Assembly: GCF_000826655.1 (NCBI RefSeq)
Contig: NZ_JXJO01000004.1
Location: 62,001 to 126,000 of the forward strand
DNA length: 64,000 nt
From: Psychroserpens damuponensis
Lineage (GTDB): Bacteria > Bacteroidota > Bacteroidia > Flavobacteriales > Flavobacteriaceae
Direction: 5' to 3'
Position numbers and translations under genes: made by a program. Shown here piece by piece: positions 56,901 to 64,000 of the stretch. Position 1 is the stretch's first letter, and every line of letters starts with the position of its first letter. The notes below the pieces were generated by a model, which made no database searches, was not told the DNA's origin, and was given only the letters and a program-made list of their open reading frames with translations.

Positions 56901-59900
56901 CTGTAGAACTTGTTATAGGTTCTTCTGCGGAAGGGTTATTTCTTACGCTAGAAATTGAAAAAAATCATGAGATAATTAGCAAGCAAATAATTGAGCTCAA
57001 TAACGACAAAAAAACGATAAAAATCCCAGTATCTGAAAACGATTTAGGTGGTTTTGCTGTGCATTACAGTTATGCATTTAAAAACAGTTTTAAAAGCGGA
57101 AGACTCAATATCAACGTGCCATATCCAAAAACAGATTTAGACATAGAAACACAAACGTTTAGAGATAAATTACAACCAGGAACCGATGAAACTTGGCGTT
57201 TTAAAATCAAAGGACCTAAAGGAGATAAAGTTGCTGCAGAATTGCTAGCAAGCATGTATGATGCCTCTTTAGATCAGTTTAAATCTCATAATTGGTCGTT
57301 TGAGCCTATCTCACAACCATCTTACTATTCGTCATATCGATTAAACTCTGGGAGAAGTTTTATGATGAATCAGTTTGTTGTTGATAATCTTCTAAGACAA
57401 TCTCGTAACTATAGTGTTCAAAAATATGATGCACTAAATTTCTTTCAGGTTAATTTTAATGATTATTACTACGGAAGACAACAATACCTTTGGAGAGTTA
57501 GGAATTCATCACCATCAACATTTACAAGTAAATACATAAAATCACAAAAAACAGGTATTGTTAAAGGACTAATTAAGGGTTCTGATGGAATACCTGTACC
57601 TGGAGTTTCTTTAATTGTTAACGACAATGGTGATACCGCTTATTCTGATTTTGATGGCGAATTTTCTATAAATGTGAAAAAAGGAGATATCATCAAACTT
57701 AGCTTTGTTGGTCTTAAAGGTTTAGAAATAAAAATCTCAAATGACAATTACTTTGATATCATTCTTTATGAAGATCTAAATTCTTTGGAACCAGTGAGAC
57801 TTTCATCGTATCATGGATTAGGAAATCAAAGAAATGTTGCGAGTGCTTTGGTTTCACATTCTCCAGAATCTATAGTACTCGATGAAAATGAAGATTATCT
57901 TAGAACAAATTTCGATAAAGCTGATGATAGAAATTTCAGAGATGGAGACTCTCGTTCACAAAAAGAAAATGTAGAACAAGCCAAAGAAAAACAAAACTTC
58001 GACGACGTCAAAATCCGTAAGAACCTTCAAGAGACTGCTTTCTTTTTTCCGCAGTTACAAACAGATAAAGATGGCAATGTAAGTTTTAGTTTCACCACAC
58101 CTGAGGCGTTGACTAAATGGAAATTACAACTTTTAGCACATACAAAAACCTTAGAAAGTGCAACTACTACTTTAGAGACTGTAACTCAAAAAGAGTTGAT
58201 GGTCATCCCAAATGCACCTCGATTTTTACGAGAAGGTGATAATATTAGCATCAGTACTAAAATTGCAAATCTTACTGAAACAGAACTTAATGGTGTAGCA
58301 GTGCTTCAGTTATTTGATGCGATTACTGGTGAGTCTATTGACCAGAAATTGTCTAACAGCGACAATGAATTAGATTTTAATGTTTCAGCAAAAGGAAATA
58401 CAAACATTACTTGGAATCTTGATATTCCATACGATGTAGATGCAGTACAATACAAAATCATAGCAAAAGCAGGTAATTTTAGTGATGGTGAGCAAAATGC
58501 ATTGCCTGTGTTAAGCAATCGCATGTTAGTGACCGAAACCATACCAATGTGGATTAAGAGTAACGAAACACGAACGTTTACTTTAGATAAGTTGGCAACA
58601 ACAACATCAACAACATTGAAGCATCATAAGTTAACTCTAGAAATGACTTCAAATCCTGCTTGGTATGCTGTACAAGCCTTGCCTTATTTGATGGAATATC
58701 CTTATGAGTGTAATGAGCAAACGTTTAGTCGTTACTATGCCAATGCCTTGGCAAGTCATATTGCAAATAGCAACCCTAGAATTCAAGAGGTGTTTAATCA
58801 ATGGCGAAATACAGATGCATTATTGTCTAATCTAGAAAAAAATCAAGACTTAAAATCTATTCTCATACAAGAGACACCTTGGTTGCGTGATGCGCAAAGC
58901 GAAACGGAACAGAAAAAACGTATCGCACTCTTATTCGATTTAAACAAAATGAATAATGAATTAGAGGCTACAATGCGTAAACTTAAAAACGGACAAATGA
59001 GTAATGGTGCTTGGTCTTGGTTTAATGGTGGACGACCAAACCGTTACATCACGCAGCATATTATTACTGGGTTTGGACATTTAGATAAGCTCAATGTTAC
59101 TCAGAGCTATAGCGAATCCGCTATGATTGAAAAAGCAATCTCATATCTAGATGCTGAGTTCGTTCAAGAATATAAAGACATTAAAAAGTATAATCCGGAA
59201 GCCGATTTAAACAAAGATCACCTTAGCTACACCCAACTGCACTATTTGTATATGCGCAGCTTTTTTCCGCAGATAAAAAAATCGAAAGAGGTAGAAGCTA
59301 TCACAGATTATTACCAAACACAAATTCAAAAATACTGGTCGAGCAGGTCGTTATACGCAAAAGGATTAATGACTTTAGTGCTTCATAGAATGGATGACAA
59401 AAGTACATCTGCCAAAATTTTAGAATCGTTAAAAGAAACGAGTATTACTTCGGAAGAATTAGGTATGTATTGGAAATCAAACACAAATTCATGGTATTGG
59501 TACCAAGCTCCTATTGAAACGCAAGCTTTGTTGATAGAGACGTTTAGTGAGGCAGGAAGTATCATTCAGAGCGAAGCGAAGAATCTCGAAGATATAGATA
59601 ACCTCAAAATCTGGTTACTCAAAAACAAGCAAACCAACCGTTGGAAAACAACCAAAGCCACAACCGAAGCTGTGTATGCATTATTACTTCAAGGTAGCGA
59701 TTGGCTGAGCGTTACAGATATGGTCGATATTGTGTTGGGAAGCCAACACATTGACGCTTCAAAATTAGAAGATGTCAAGGTTGAAGCTGGAACAGGATAT
59801 TTTAAAACGAGTTGGAGTTCTTCGGAAATTGAACCAGACATGGCAACCGTTAAACTCACCAAAAAAGGTGATGGCATTGCTTGGGGAAGTTTATACTGGC

Positions 59901-60370
59901 AATATTTTGAGAATCTAGATAAAATAACGTCTGCAGAAACGCCTTTAAAATTGAGTAAGACACTCTTTAAGAAAACAAATACAGATACTGGTGAGCAAAT
60001 CACAGAAATCACTGCAAACACCAATTTAAACGTTGGAGATTTAGTGCGTGTTCGTATAGAATTACGTAGTGATCGTGCTATGGAATTTGTGCATATGAAA
60101 GATATGCGAGCTGCAGGATTAGAACCAGTTAATGTAATGTCGCAATACAAATACCAAGATGGTTTGGGCTATTATGAAGCTACCAAAGATGCCTCAACAA
60201 ACTTCTTTTTTGACTATTTACCAAAAGGCGTTTATGTGTTTGAATATGATTTAAGAGTGAATAATGCTGGAGACATGAGTAATGGGATTACGACGATCCA
60301 GAGCATGTATGCACCAGAATTTAGTAGTCATAGTGAAGGTGTGAGAATTTCAGTAGACAGTGAGAAATAG
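53939..60370 (+). CDS. alpha-2-macroglobulin family protein with an embedded carboxypeptidase-regulatory-like domain
   Basis: 2143 residues, signal peptide (ALMILLFANFSNA, cleavage near residue 19). Order: helical N-terminal region to about 450; MG domains with the MG2 signature FIFTDRSIYRPGQPLYFKG near 593; a CarboxypepD_reg-like domain (about 1203-1285; GLIKGSDGIPVPGVSLIVN) followed by a SusC-like TonB-box segment (LSSYHGLGNQRNVASALV); the A2M/bait-following domain (about 1365-1460); the thioester motif CNEQ at Cys1591-Gln1594; a C-terminal receptor-type domain. A protease-trapping role at the cell envelope fits the family. No lipobox, so it is probably periplasmic or exported. A dispersed-repeat sequence lies in frame at codons 1875-1883. 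Confidence 0.92.
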   Translation: MKPIISALMILLFANFSNAQPDDYAKLWQEVEAFEQQGLPKSALKIVKAIEKKAKASNNAPQEVKTLLFRSKYALILEDEAQFKIISEFKDAIAKSESPTKNVLQNMLATLYWQYFTRNRWKFYNRTKISASEISNKDVDFRTWDLQTLFEEIHKNYKQSLQNGLILQQTKLDDFEAIISSQTDSKIYRPTLFDLLSHHALNFYKTSETNITRPAYKFEIDNPKLIGNASDFALMQLTSKDTLSLQFNALKIYQNLIKFHLKDESPQALADVNLDRLTFITQHAIFDNKEELLLETLNQESKKWNAANNNVAALYDYEIAKVYQAQGQTYQPKTNETHRWKLKEAMTLCDAVLAKYPKSKGAQKCAILKSQILAQSLQIFTEDVLPINEHALSLITYKNSNDINFKIGTVSDADLKTLRTYNQTDEKLEILNNMKAIESWTSHLKDDNDYQQHRTEIALPKLKNGRYIIYGQVQNENKTFAFKEIQVSNLAYIQKEHKGNVIYQIIDRTNGKPISDAKITLEYIKNYNDNYKTDHYTTNNNGEFVVKRANYNRSKMILKIKANNDTAYFDNLYLNRYYNYGNDKTNYPLNKGFIFTDRSIYRPGQPLYFKGIVMTTSENKTEILTNTKVDVTLYNTNGEDVKSLELTTNEFGSVSGEFIIPNNGLTGNFSIRLKGDNNLNAYQSISVEEYKRPKFEAKFTPVTKTYKVNDTVTVNGNALAYAGSNITDAKVVYRVHRNVQYPRWYYWYRPHFNIEPQEITHGETTTDADGKFKIDFKAIPDAAQDKSALPTFSYDITADITDINGETRSATTTVNVGYHALTAQIIIANQLDKEDNKQTFSVDTRNLNGEFVPAKGNIKIYKLNAPNTVLRRRPWTAPDYQEFTKEQFKTLFLNEAYTNEHDSKNWDKGALVYDEDFNTETSKELQLGKIKRWESGAYIVVLKSKDRFGQTVKDEAQTIVYSDNDKTLADNQLFNITTNKSSYGINDTVELVIGSSAEGLFLTLEIEKNHEIISKQIIELNNDKKTIKIPVSENDLGGFAVHYSYAFKNSFKSGRLNINVPYPKTDLDIETQTFRDKLQPGTDETWRFKIKGPKGDKVAAELLASMYDASLDQFKSHNWSFEPISQPSYYSSYRLNSGRSFMMNQFVVDNLLRQSRNYSVQKYDALNFFQVNFNDYYYGRQQYLWRVRNSSPSTFTSKYIKSQKTGIVKGLIKGSDGIPVPGVSLIVNDNGDTAYSDFDGEFSINVKKGDIIKLSFVGLKGLEIKISNDNYFDIILYEDLNSLEPVRLSSYHGLGNQRNVASALVSHSPESIVLDENEDYLRTNFDKADDRNFRDGDSRSQKENVEQAKEKQNFDDVKIRKNLQETAFFFPQLQTDKDGNVSFSFTTPEALTKWKLQLLAHTKTLESATTTLETVTQKELMVIPNAPRFLREGDNISISTKIANLTETELNGVAVLQLFDAITGESIDQKLSNSDNELDFNVSAKGNTNITWNLDIPYDVDAVQYKIIAKAGNFSDGEQNALPVLSNRMLVTETIPMWIKSNETRTFTLDKLATTTSTTLKHHKLTLEMTSNPAWYAVQALPYLMEYPYECNEQTFSRYYANALASHIANSNPRIQEVFNQWRNTDALLSNLEKNQDLKSILIQETPWLRDAQSETEQKKRIALLFDLNKMNNELEATMRKLKNGQMSNGAWSWFNGGRPNRYITQHIITGFGHLDKLNVTQSYSESAMIEKAISYLDAEFVQEYKDIKKYNPEADLNKDHLSYTQLHYLYMRSFFPQIKKSKEVEAITDYYQTQIQKYWSSRSLYAKGLMTLVLHRMDDKSTSAKILESLKETSITSEELGMYWKSNTNSWYWYQAPIETQALLIETFSEAGSIIQSEAKNLEDIDNLKIWLLKNKQTNRWKTTKATTEAVYALLLQGSDWLSVTDMVDIVLGSQHIDASKLEDVKVEAGTGYFKTSWSSSEIEPDMATVKLTKKGDGIAWGSLYWQYFENLDKITSAETPLKLSKTLFKKTNTDTGEQITEITANTNLNVGDLVRVRIELRSDRAMEFVHMKDMRAAGLEPVNVMSQYKYQDGLGYYEATKDASTNFFFDYLPKGVYVFEYDLRVNNAGDMSNGITTIQSMYAPEFSSHSEGVRISVDSEK
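59562..59586 (+). repeat. interspersed repeat inside the macroglobulin reading frame
   Basis: TTCAGAGCGAAGCGAAGAAT and flanking bases match the minus strand of the intergenic repeat at 4704-4728 with two mismatches in about 24 bases. It is read in frame as IIQSEAKNL. Confidence 0.6.
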
Positions 60371-60373
60371 ACT

Positions 60374-60408
60374 ATGTTTGGTGTTTGGTGTTTGGTGTTT
60401 GGTGTTTG
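60374..60408 (+). repeat. heptanucleotide tandem repeat (GTGTTTG)x5
   Basis: Four perfect units and one with A for G, 3 bases after the macroglobulin stop. Same unit as the array at 39931-39986. In the gap between two convergent genes. Confidence 0.9.
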
Positions 60409-60471
60409 GTTAATAAATGATATCAATATAGCATTTGACTAAAATTAAAACATTTTTGAAAACTACTTGAA

Positions 60472-61215
60472 TTAAAAACTCAGCTGCTCTTTAAATAGAT
60501 AAGATTGTCGTCTGGAGATTTCAATTTCTTCTCCAGATTGCATTTCTATTTTTAATTTTCCGTTGAACCAAGACACCACTTTTTTAACGTGATGAATGTT
60601 TATGATTTGTTGACGGTTGGCTCTAAAAAACACATCTGATGGCAACTTCTCTTCAATTTGAGCCAACGACTTATAAATTAAAGGTGTATTGTTATCAAAA
60701 AAGACACGTGTATAATTGCCAACAATTTCAAAAAGAGTAATATTTTGAACTTTAACCAACCAGCACTTTTCACCATCCTTAATAAAAATTTGCTTATCGA
60801 GATTTAAGACATCTACTTTTGTTTCGACTTCGGAAATTTTAGGTGTTACATTTTTTATTGCATTTTCAATTACCTTTTCTATGCTCTTTGAAAATCGTTT
60901 TTGATTAATTGGTTTTAATAAATAATCAAAGGCATTATACTCAAAAGATTTTATAGCGTATTCATCAAAAGCCGTAGTAAAAATGGTAATTGGGACCTCA
61001 TCTAGCATTTCTAAGAGTTCAAATCCGTTCTTTTCTGGCATATTAATATCTAAAAACAACAAATCTGGTTGAGTTTCATTGATAAGCATGAAACCGTCAT
61101 CTACATTTTCTGCTTCACCTAACAACTCAATTTCCTTATGTGTTTTTATCAATTCCTTTAACTCATTACGAGCCAAACGAGAATCTTCAACAATTACAGC
61201 TTTTAAAGTGATCAT
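60472..61215 (-). CDS. LytTR-family response regulator
   Basis: 247 residues. Receiver domain (1 to about 120) with the acidic pair at residues 10-11, phospho-acceptor Asp56 in LLFLDINMPEKNG, and conserved Thr and Lys in TTAFDEYA and YLLKPIN. LytTR DNA-binding domain (about 145-247) with VQNITLFEIVGNYTRVF and FFRANRQQIINIHHV. The start overlaps the kinase stop by 4 bases (ATGA), so the pair forms an operon in which kinase is made first. Targets unknown. Confidence 0.95.
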   Translation of the reverse strand: MITLKAVIVEDSRLARNELKELIKTHKEIELLGEAENVDDGFMLINETQPDLLFLDINMPEKNGFELLEMLDEVPITIFTTAFDEYAIKSFEYNAFDYLLKPINQKRFSKSIEKVIENAIKNVTPKISEVETKVDVLNLDKQIFIKDGEKCWLVKVQNITLFEIVGNYTRVFFDNNTPLIYKSLAQIEEKLPSDVFFRANRQQIINIHHVKKVVSWFNGKLKIEMQSGEEIEISRRQSYLFKEQLSF

Positions 61216-62276
61216 GATAATGGGATTTTTATAGTCGCAATGACTTGATTCTCTATTTCTGTTAAACTAAATGTGGCTCGCTTTAGATATAATAAATCTA
61301 AGCGTTGTTCGATGTTTTTTAATCCTAATTGAGTGGAGTTTTCAGGTTTGTTAATAACTCCAGTATTTATGACTTCTATTATTAAAAATTCTGAAACTAC
61401 CTTAGTCGTTAAAACAACGTTACCACCACTTTTTAATTTTGATATACCATGCTTAATCGCATTTTCCACTAACATTTGGATAATCATAGGTGGAATTTGC
61501 TTGGTCAGTGACTCGTCATCAATATGAGTTTCAAAATGCAAACGATCTTCAAACTGAATTTTAGAAATCTCGATATAATTATCAATCATTTCTAGCTCGT
61601 CTTCAAGCGCTATAGAACTCACATCATTTTTTGTAAGTGAATACCGTAACGTTTCAGATAGACTAGTAAGCATATTTCTTGCCTTGTCAACATCTTCTAG
61701 CATTAATCCTCTAATATTATTTAAGCTATTAAACATAAAATGTGGATTAATTTGCCCTTTTAGTGTATTAAGCTGAGACTCTTTTAAACTCGTCTCCAAC
61801 TTAAGCCTTGTCTCTCTACTAACATTAAGTTGAATAAGCCCTTTTATAGCAACATAAAACACAGTCCAAATCATAAAATAAATACCATAATTTAAGAAAA
61901 AAATGACATGATTTTGTAAACTTTGAGACTCGTGTTGCAGCGCATCTGCTCTTTCATAAATATAGGTGTAGGTTATATGATTATAACTTAAAAAAGCTAT
62001 AAAGAAAAAAGTGGTAAAAAGTAATAACAGCCAGATAATATTAAAACCGTCAATCAATTTTAAATTATCGAATTTTATAAACTTAGTTAAAAAGAATTTC
62101 AATACATGCGTAATGAGTATAGAGAGCAGTGTGATGACACAAAAATCAAGCACTATTTGCCATATTTCTAATTTTAGTAAATTCCCTCCATACCAATATG
62201 AAAATGCAGAAACAATACTAAAGAAAGACCACACTACAATTTGAATGATCCAATAATATATTGTTTTTTTTGGCAT
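61212..62276 (-). CDS. LytS/YehU-type sensor histidine kinase
   Basis: 354 residues. Four hydrophobic helices in the first ~145 residues, then the His_kinase (PF06580-type) domain with the phosphorylated His179 in LKGQINPHFMFNSLNNI and the ATPase-type N box QMLVENAIKHGI followed by STQLGLKNIEQRL. No separate sensory domain is visible, so the membrane helices probably sense the signal. Pairs with the LytTR regulator. Confidence 0.95.
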   Translation of the reverse strand: MPKKTIYYWIIQIVVWSFFSIVSAFSYWYGGNLLKLEIWQIVLDFCVITLLSILITHVLKFFLTKFIKFDNLKLIDGFNIIWLLLLFTTFFFIAFLSYNHITYTYIYERADALQHESQSLQNHVIFFLNYGIYFMIWTVFYVAIKGLIQLNVSRETRLKLETSLKESQLNTLKGQINPHFMFNSLNNIRGLMLEDVDKARNMLTSLSETLRYSLTKNDVSSIALEDELEMIDNYIEISKIQFEDRLHFETHIDDESLTKQIPPMIIQMLVENAIKHGISKLKSGGNVVLTTKVVSEFLIIEVINTGVINKPENSTQLGLKNIEQRLDLLYLKRATFSLTEIENQVIATIKIPLS

Positions 62277-62313
62277 TTGCTTTATTTATAAGTTGATGTT
62301 GCTAAATTTAAAT

Positions 62314-62865
62314 TTAGAATTTAAGCTTTTTGTGACGATTAAATTCTGTTTGTAATAACTGTTCGAGTTCTCCTATATTATATTTCAAAGTGGTAGCAGT
62401 TATAGCAATTGGAGTTCCGCATAATTTCAAATTAGACCTCATTAATTTTGCTTTCATTTTAGATTCTGCTCTTTTAATATAGGTCTCAGGATTTAAAACA
62501 TTAATGAGAATAAATTTAGTAGACGTCACTTGTTTAAGTTCAATTTCAGAAATATCATTCCAGTTAATAAAACCAATACTTGAGGCATTAGTATTACCTG
62601 TTACGCCTTGTGAATCAATAATTAAACCTAATTTTTCATCATATATTTTTCGTATGGCATAAATCCCTATTGCACCAAAAAACAGAATACAAATCACACC
62701 TATTCCTTGAATAACTAAAGGGTTTCTAAGAAACTTAATTGAAAAATCTTTATAAAGATCTGAAAACACAATTAGAAAACAACCAGCCAGAACAAATATA
62801 GCGACTCCTATAGTTTTAATGATTAATTTATTTTTACTCAGTGGTATTTTAATTGGATTATTCAT
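62314..62865 (-). CDS. STM3941-family small membrane protein
   Basis: 183 residues. Two N-terminal membrane helices (IIKTIGVAIFVLAGCFLIVF and VIQGIGVICILFFGAIGIYAI split by a loop), then a cytoplasmic PH-like domain (GFINWNDISEIELKQV ... RSNLKLCGTPIAI). The layout matches the STM3941 family, whose function is unknown. Read in the same direction as the kinase, 37 bases away. Confidence 0.75.
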   Translation of the reverse strand: MNNPIKIPLSKNKLIIKTIGVAIFVLAGCFLIVFSDLYKDFSIKFLRNPLVIQGIGVICILFFGAIGIYAIRKIYDEKLGLIIDSQGVTGNTNASSIGFINWNDISEIELKQVTSTKFILINVLNPETYIKRAESKMKAKLMRSNLKLCGTPIAITATTLKYNIGELEQLLQTEFNRHKKLKF

Positions 62866-62937
62866 AATTTAAAGATTGTGTTAGGCATTAAGTAACTTTT
62901 CACAACGTAACTGTAAATGTATTCTTTGCTGTTTTTA

Positions 62938-63453
62938 TTATGAAATATCAACTAGTTCTTTTTCTATATCGTCTTCTAAAGACATAATCAGTTTATCTAC
63001 TTTTTTAAATGCTAACTCTCCTAATAGACCAACTAATCCTAAACCTAAGAATACCACAACAATCCCTAAAATATTAGAATCAAAATAGATTGCTGCATAA
63101 GGTACTAAAGTTAATGCCCAAAAAGACATAAAATACATTTCGTATTTCTTGCGTTTTGCAATATAGCTTTTAAATTTTGAGACACTTGATATTAAAGAGG
63201 TGTGCGTATATGACTTTTGCTTAAAATGTTTTATAGATAAAAAATTATTAAGAAAAAATAGTAACGCTAAAGCCCCAACCAAGAGCGACATGACAACCAC
63301 AATATTTTCTTTAAAATTATATACATGCGCAAGCGAAAAACCGATTAAAAGTGCCGACGAAAATTGTGCCATTTTAGCTCCTGTTAATAAGCTATTAAAT
63401 TTAACTATTTGATTTTGAAATGTATCCTTTGATTTTGTTTTTGAACTCTTCAT
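62938..63453 (-). CDS. hypothetical integral membrane protein
   Basis: 171 residues with four hydrophobic segments (SSALLIGFSLAHVYNF, VVVMSLLVGALALLFF, MSFWALTLVPYAAIYF, VVVFLGLGLVGLLGE) between basic ends, and an acidic C-terminus (SLEDDIEKELVDIS). I recognise no family. It may form a unit with the STM3941-like gene 72 bases downstream. Confidence 0.7.
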   Translation of the reverse strand: MKSSKTKSKDTFQNQIVKFNSLLTGAKMAQFSSALLIGFSLAHVYNFKENIVVVMSLLVGALALLFFLNNFLSIKHFKQKSYTHTSLISSVSKFKSYIAKRKKYEMYFMSFWALTLVPYAAIYFDSNILGIVVVFLGLGLVGLLGELAFKKVDKLIMSLEDDIEKELVDIS

Positions 63454-64000
63454 AATTGTTGTTTTTTTTAATTGTTATTTAGATTTAACTTAATATAATG
63501 TCAACAATAAGTTGAACTACTACTTTCACTAAATTGATCATGATCTTTATGTTTTTTTTATGTGTTAATGAGTCATCTCTATTAATTGACATGATAAAGA
63601 TATACTGTAAATAGACCTTAAAAGCTAAAAATATGACGAGTGGTAAATAGAATATGCTAAGCGGAAAACAAGTATATCAATTGTATTAGGTGTTATGTTT
63701 TAAACCACAAATTGACAAAACAACATGTAGAGTAAATCAATTTGTTTAATAACATTACGCATCAATTACCCAAATGTATTTATGGTTCTAAGAATTTCAC
63801 TCTGACTATTCGTTTTGGTCTTTGAACTAAATAAATTAGTTGTATTTACACTAGCACCAGAAGGTATAAGTGATGAAGATATGGCTTATTTAGAGCCCTT
63901 TTATCATTAATTGCAATGAGTGTATCTGCAATCGTCGTTTTTTTTATGTCGTTTTAGATCAAGCATACATTGCAAGATCAAAAGTACAATTAGCTCTCAA
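63454..64000. other. gene-poor right end with a possible coding remnant
   Basis: No complete ORF over about 60 codons. At 63809-63910 a plus-strand frame reads LVFELNKLVVFTLAPEGISD and then EDMAYLEPFYH before TAA; one base out of frame a second stretch reads SLIAMSVSAIVVFFMSF, which looks like a membrane helix. Together they could be the decayed end of a gene. The rest (63454-63800) is AT-rich and I see nothing in it. Confidence 0.25.

Noticed and set aside
63690-63745. Imperfect inverted repeat (CAAATTG / CAATTTG) near the right end
   Set aside because: Short arms with a bulge in AT-rich DNA, not near a recognised gene end.

Overview
The window is a low-GC stretch from the chromosome of a marine-type member of the Flavobacteriaceae (Bacteroidota). 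The evidence is SusC/SusD outer-membrane proteins, a type IX secretion (T9SS) C-terminal sorting domain, surface-lipoprotein signals of the CxDDD type, Bacteroidota-style promoters (TTTG, 19 bases, TAnnTTTG), weak Shine-Dalgarno sequences and Bacteroidota-type ribosomal proteins (L17 with an acidic tail, L36 without its zinc ligands). No rRNA, tRNA or CRISPR was seen. The genus cannot be fixed from the sequence alone.

Layout. 1-4.6 kb: the end of a beta-helix polysaccharide-lyase-like gene with a probable nonsense mutation, an aldose epimerase, an arginine deiminase/DDAH-family hydrolase, citrate synthase and a DUF481 barrel protein. 4.8-25.2 kb, minus strand: a fused str-S10-spc-alpha ribosomal superoperon (rpsL to rplQ, with fusA, secY, infA, rpmJ and rpoA, but no tuf), followed by carA and eno. 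25.5-33.9 kb, plus strand: an Omp85-like protein, then a SusC/SusD pair with two surface lipoproteins. 33.9-42.6 kb: housekeeping genes (rlmB, rhomboid protease, rarA, HAD nucleotidase, polysaccharide deacetylase, radC, PaiB-like protein, MFS transporter). 42.6-51.1 kb: accessory genes. 51.3-63.5 kb: mpl, a TPR protein, a 2143-residue alpha-2-macroglobulin, a LytS/LytTR-type two-component system and two small membrane proteins.

The most unusual part is 44.4-51.4 kb. Between single accessory genes or gene pairs (SDR/LysR; a T9SS cargo; TetR-HPP plus a secreted SUFU protein; a secreted unknown protein) lies a repeated block of about 380 bases. Each block has three parts: a hairpin-bearing element with attC-like ends; a decayed, same-orientation copy of the last ~85 bases of mpl; and a conserved ~110-base leader in front of the next gene. 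The intact mpl closes the array on the right, and a lone leader copy closes it on the left. This looks like repeated accretion of gene cassettes at the 3' end of mpl. No recombinase is encoded in the window. I do not know of a described system with this architecture.

Other repeat structure: heptanucleotide arrays abutting two start codons (and a related array after the macroglobulin gene), an interspersed repeat present both between genes and inside the macroglobulin reading frame, and an inverted pair of palindromic repeats flanking carA.
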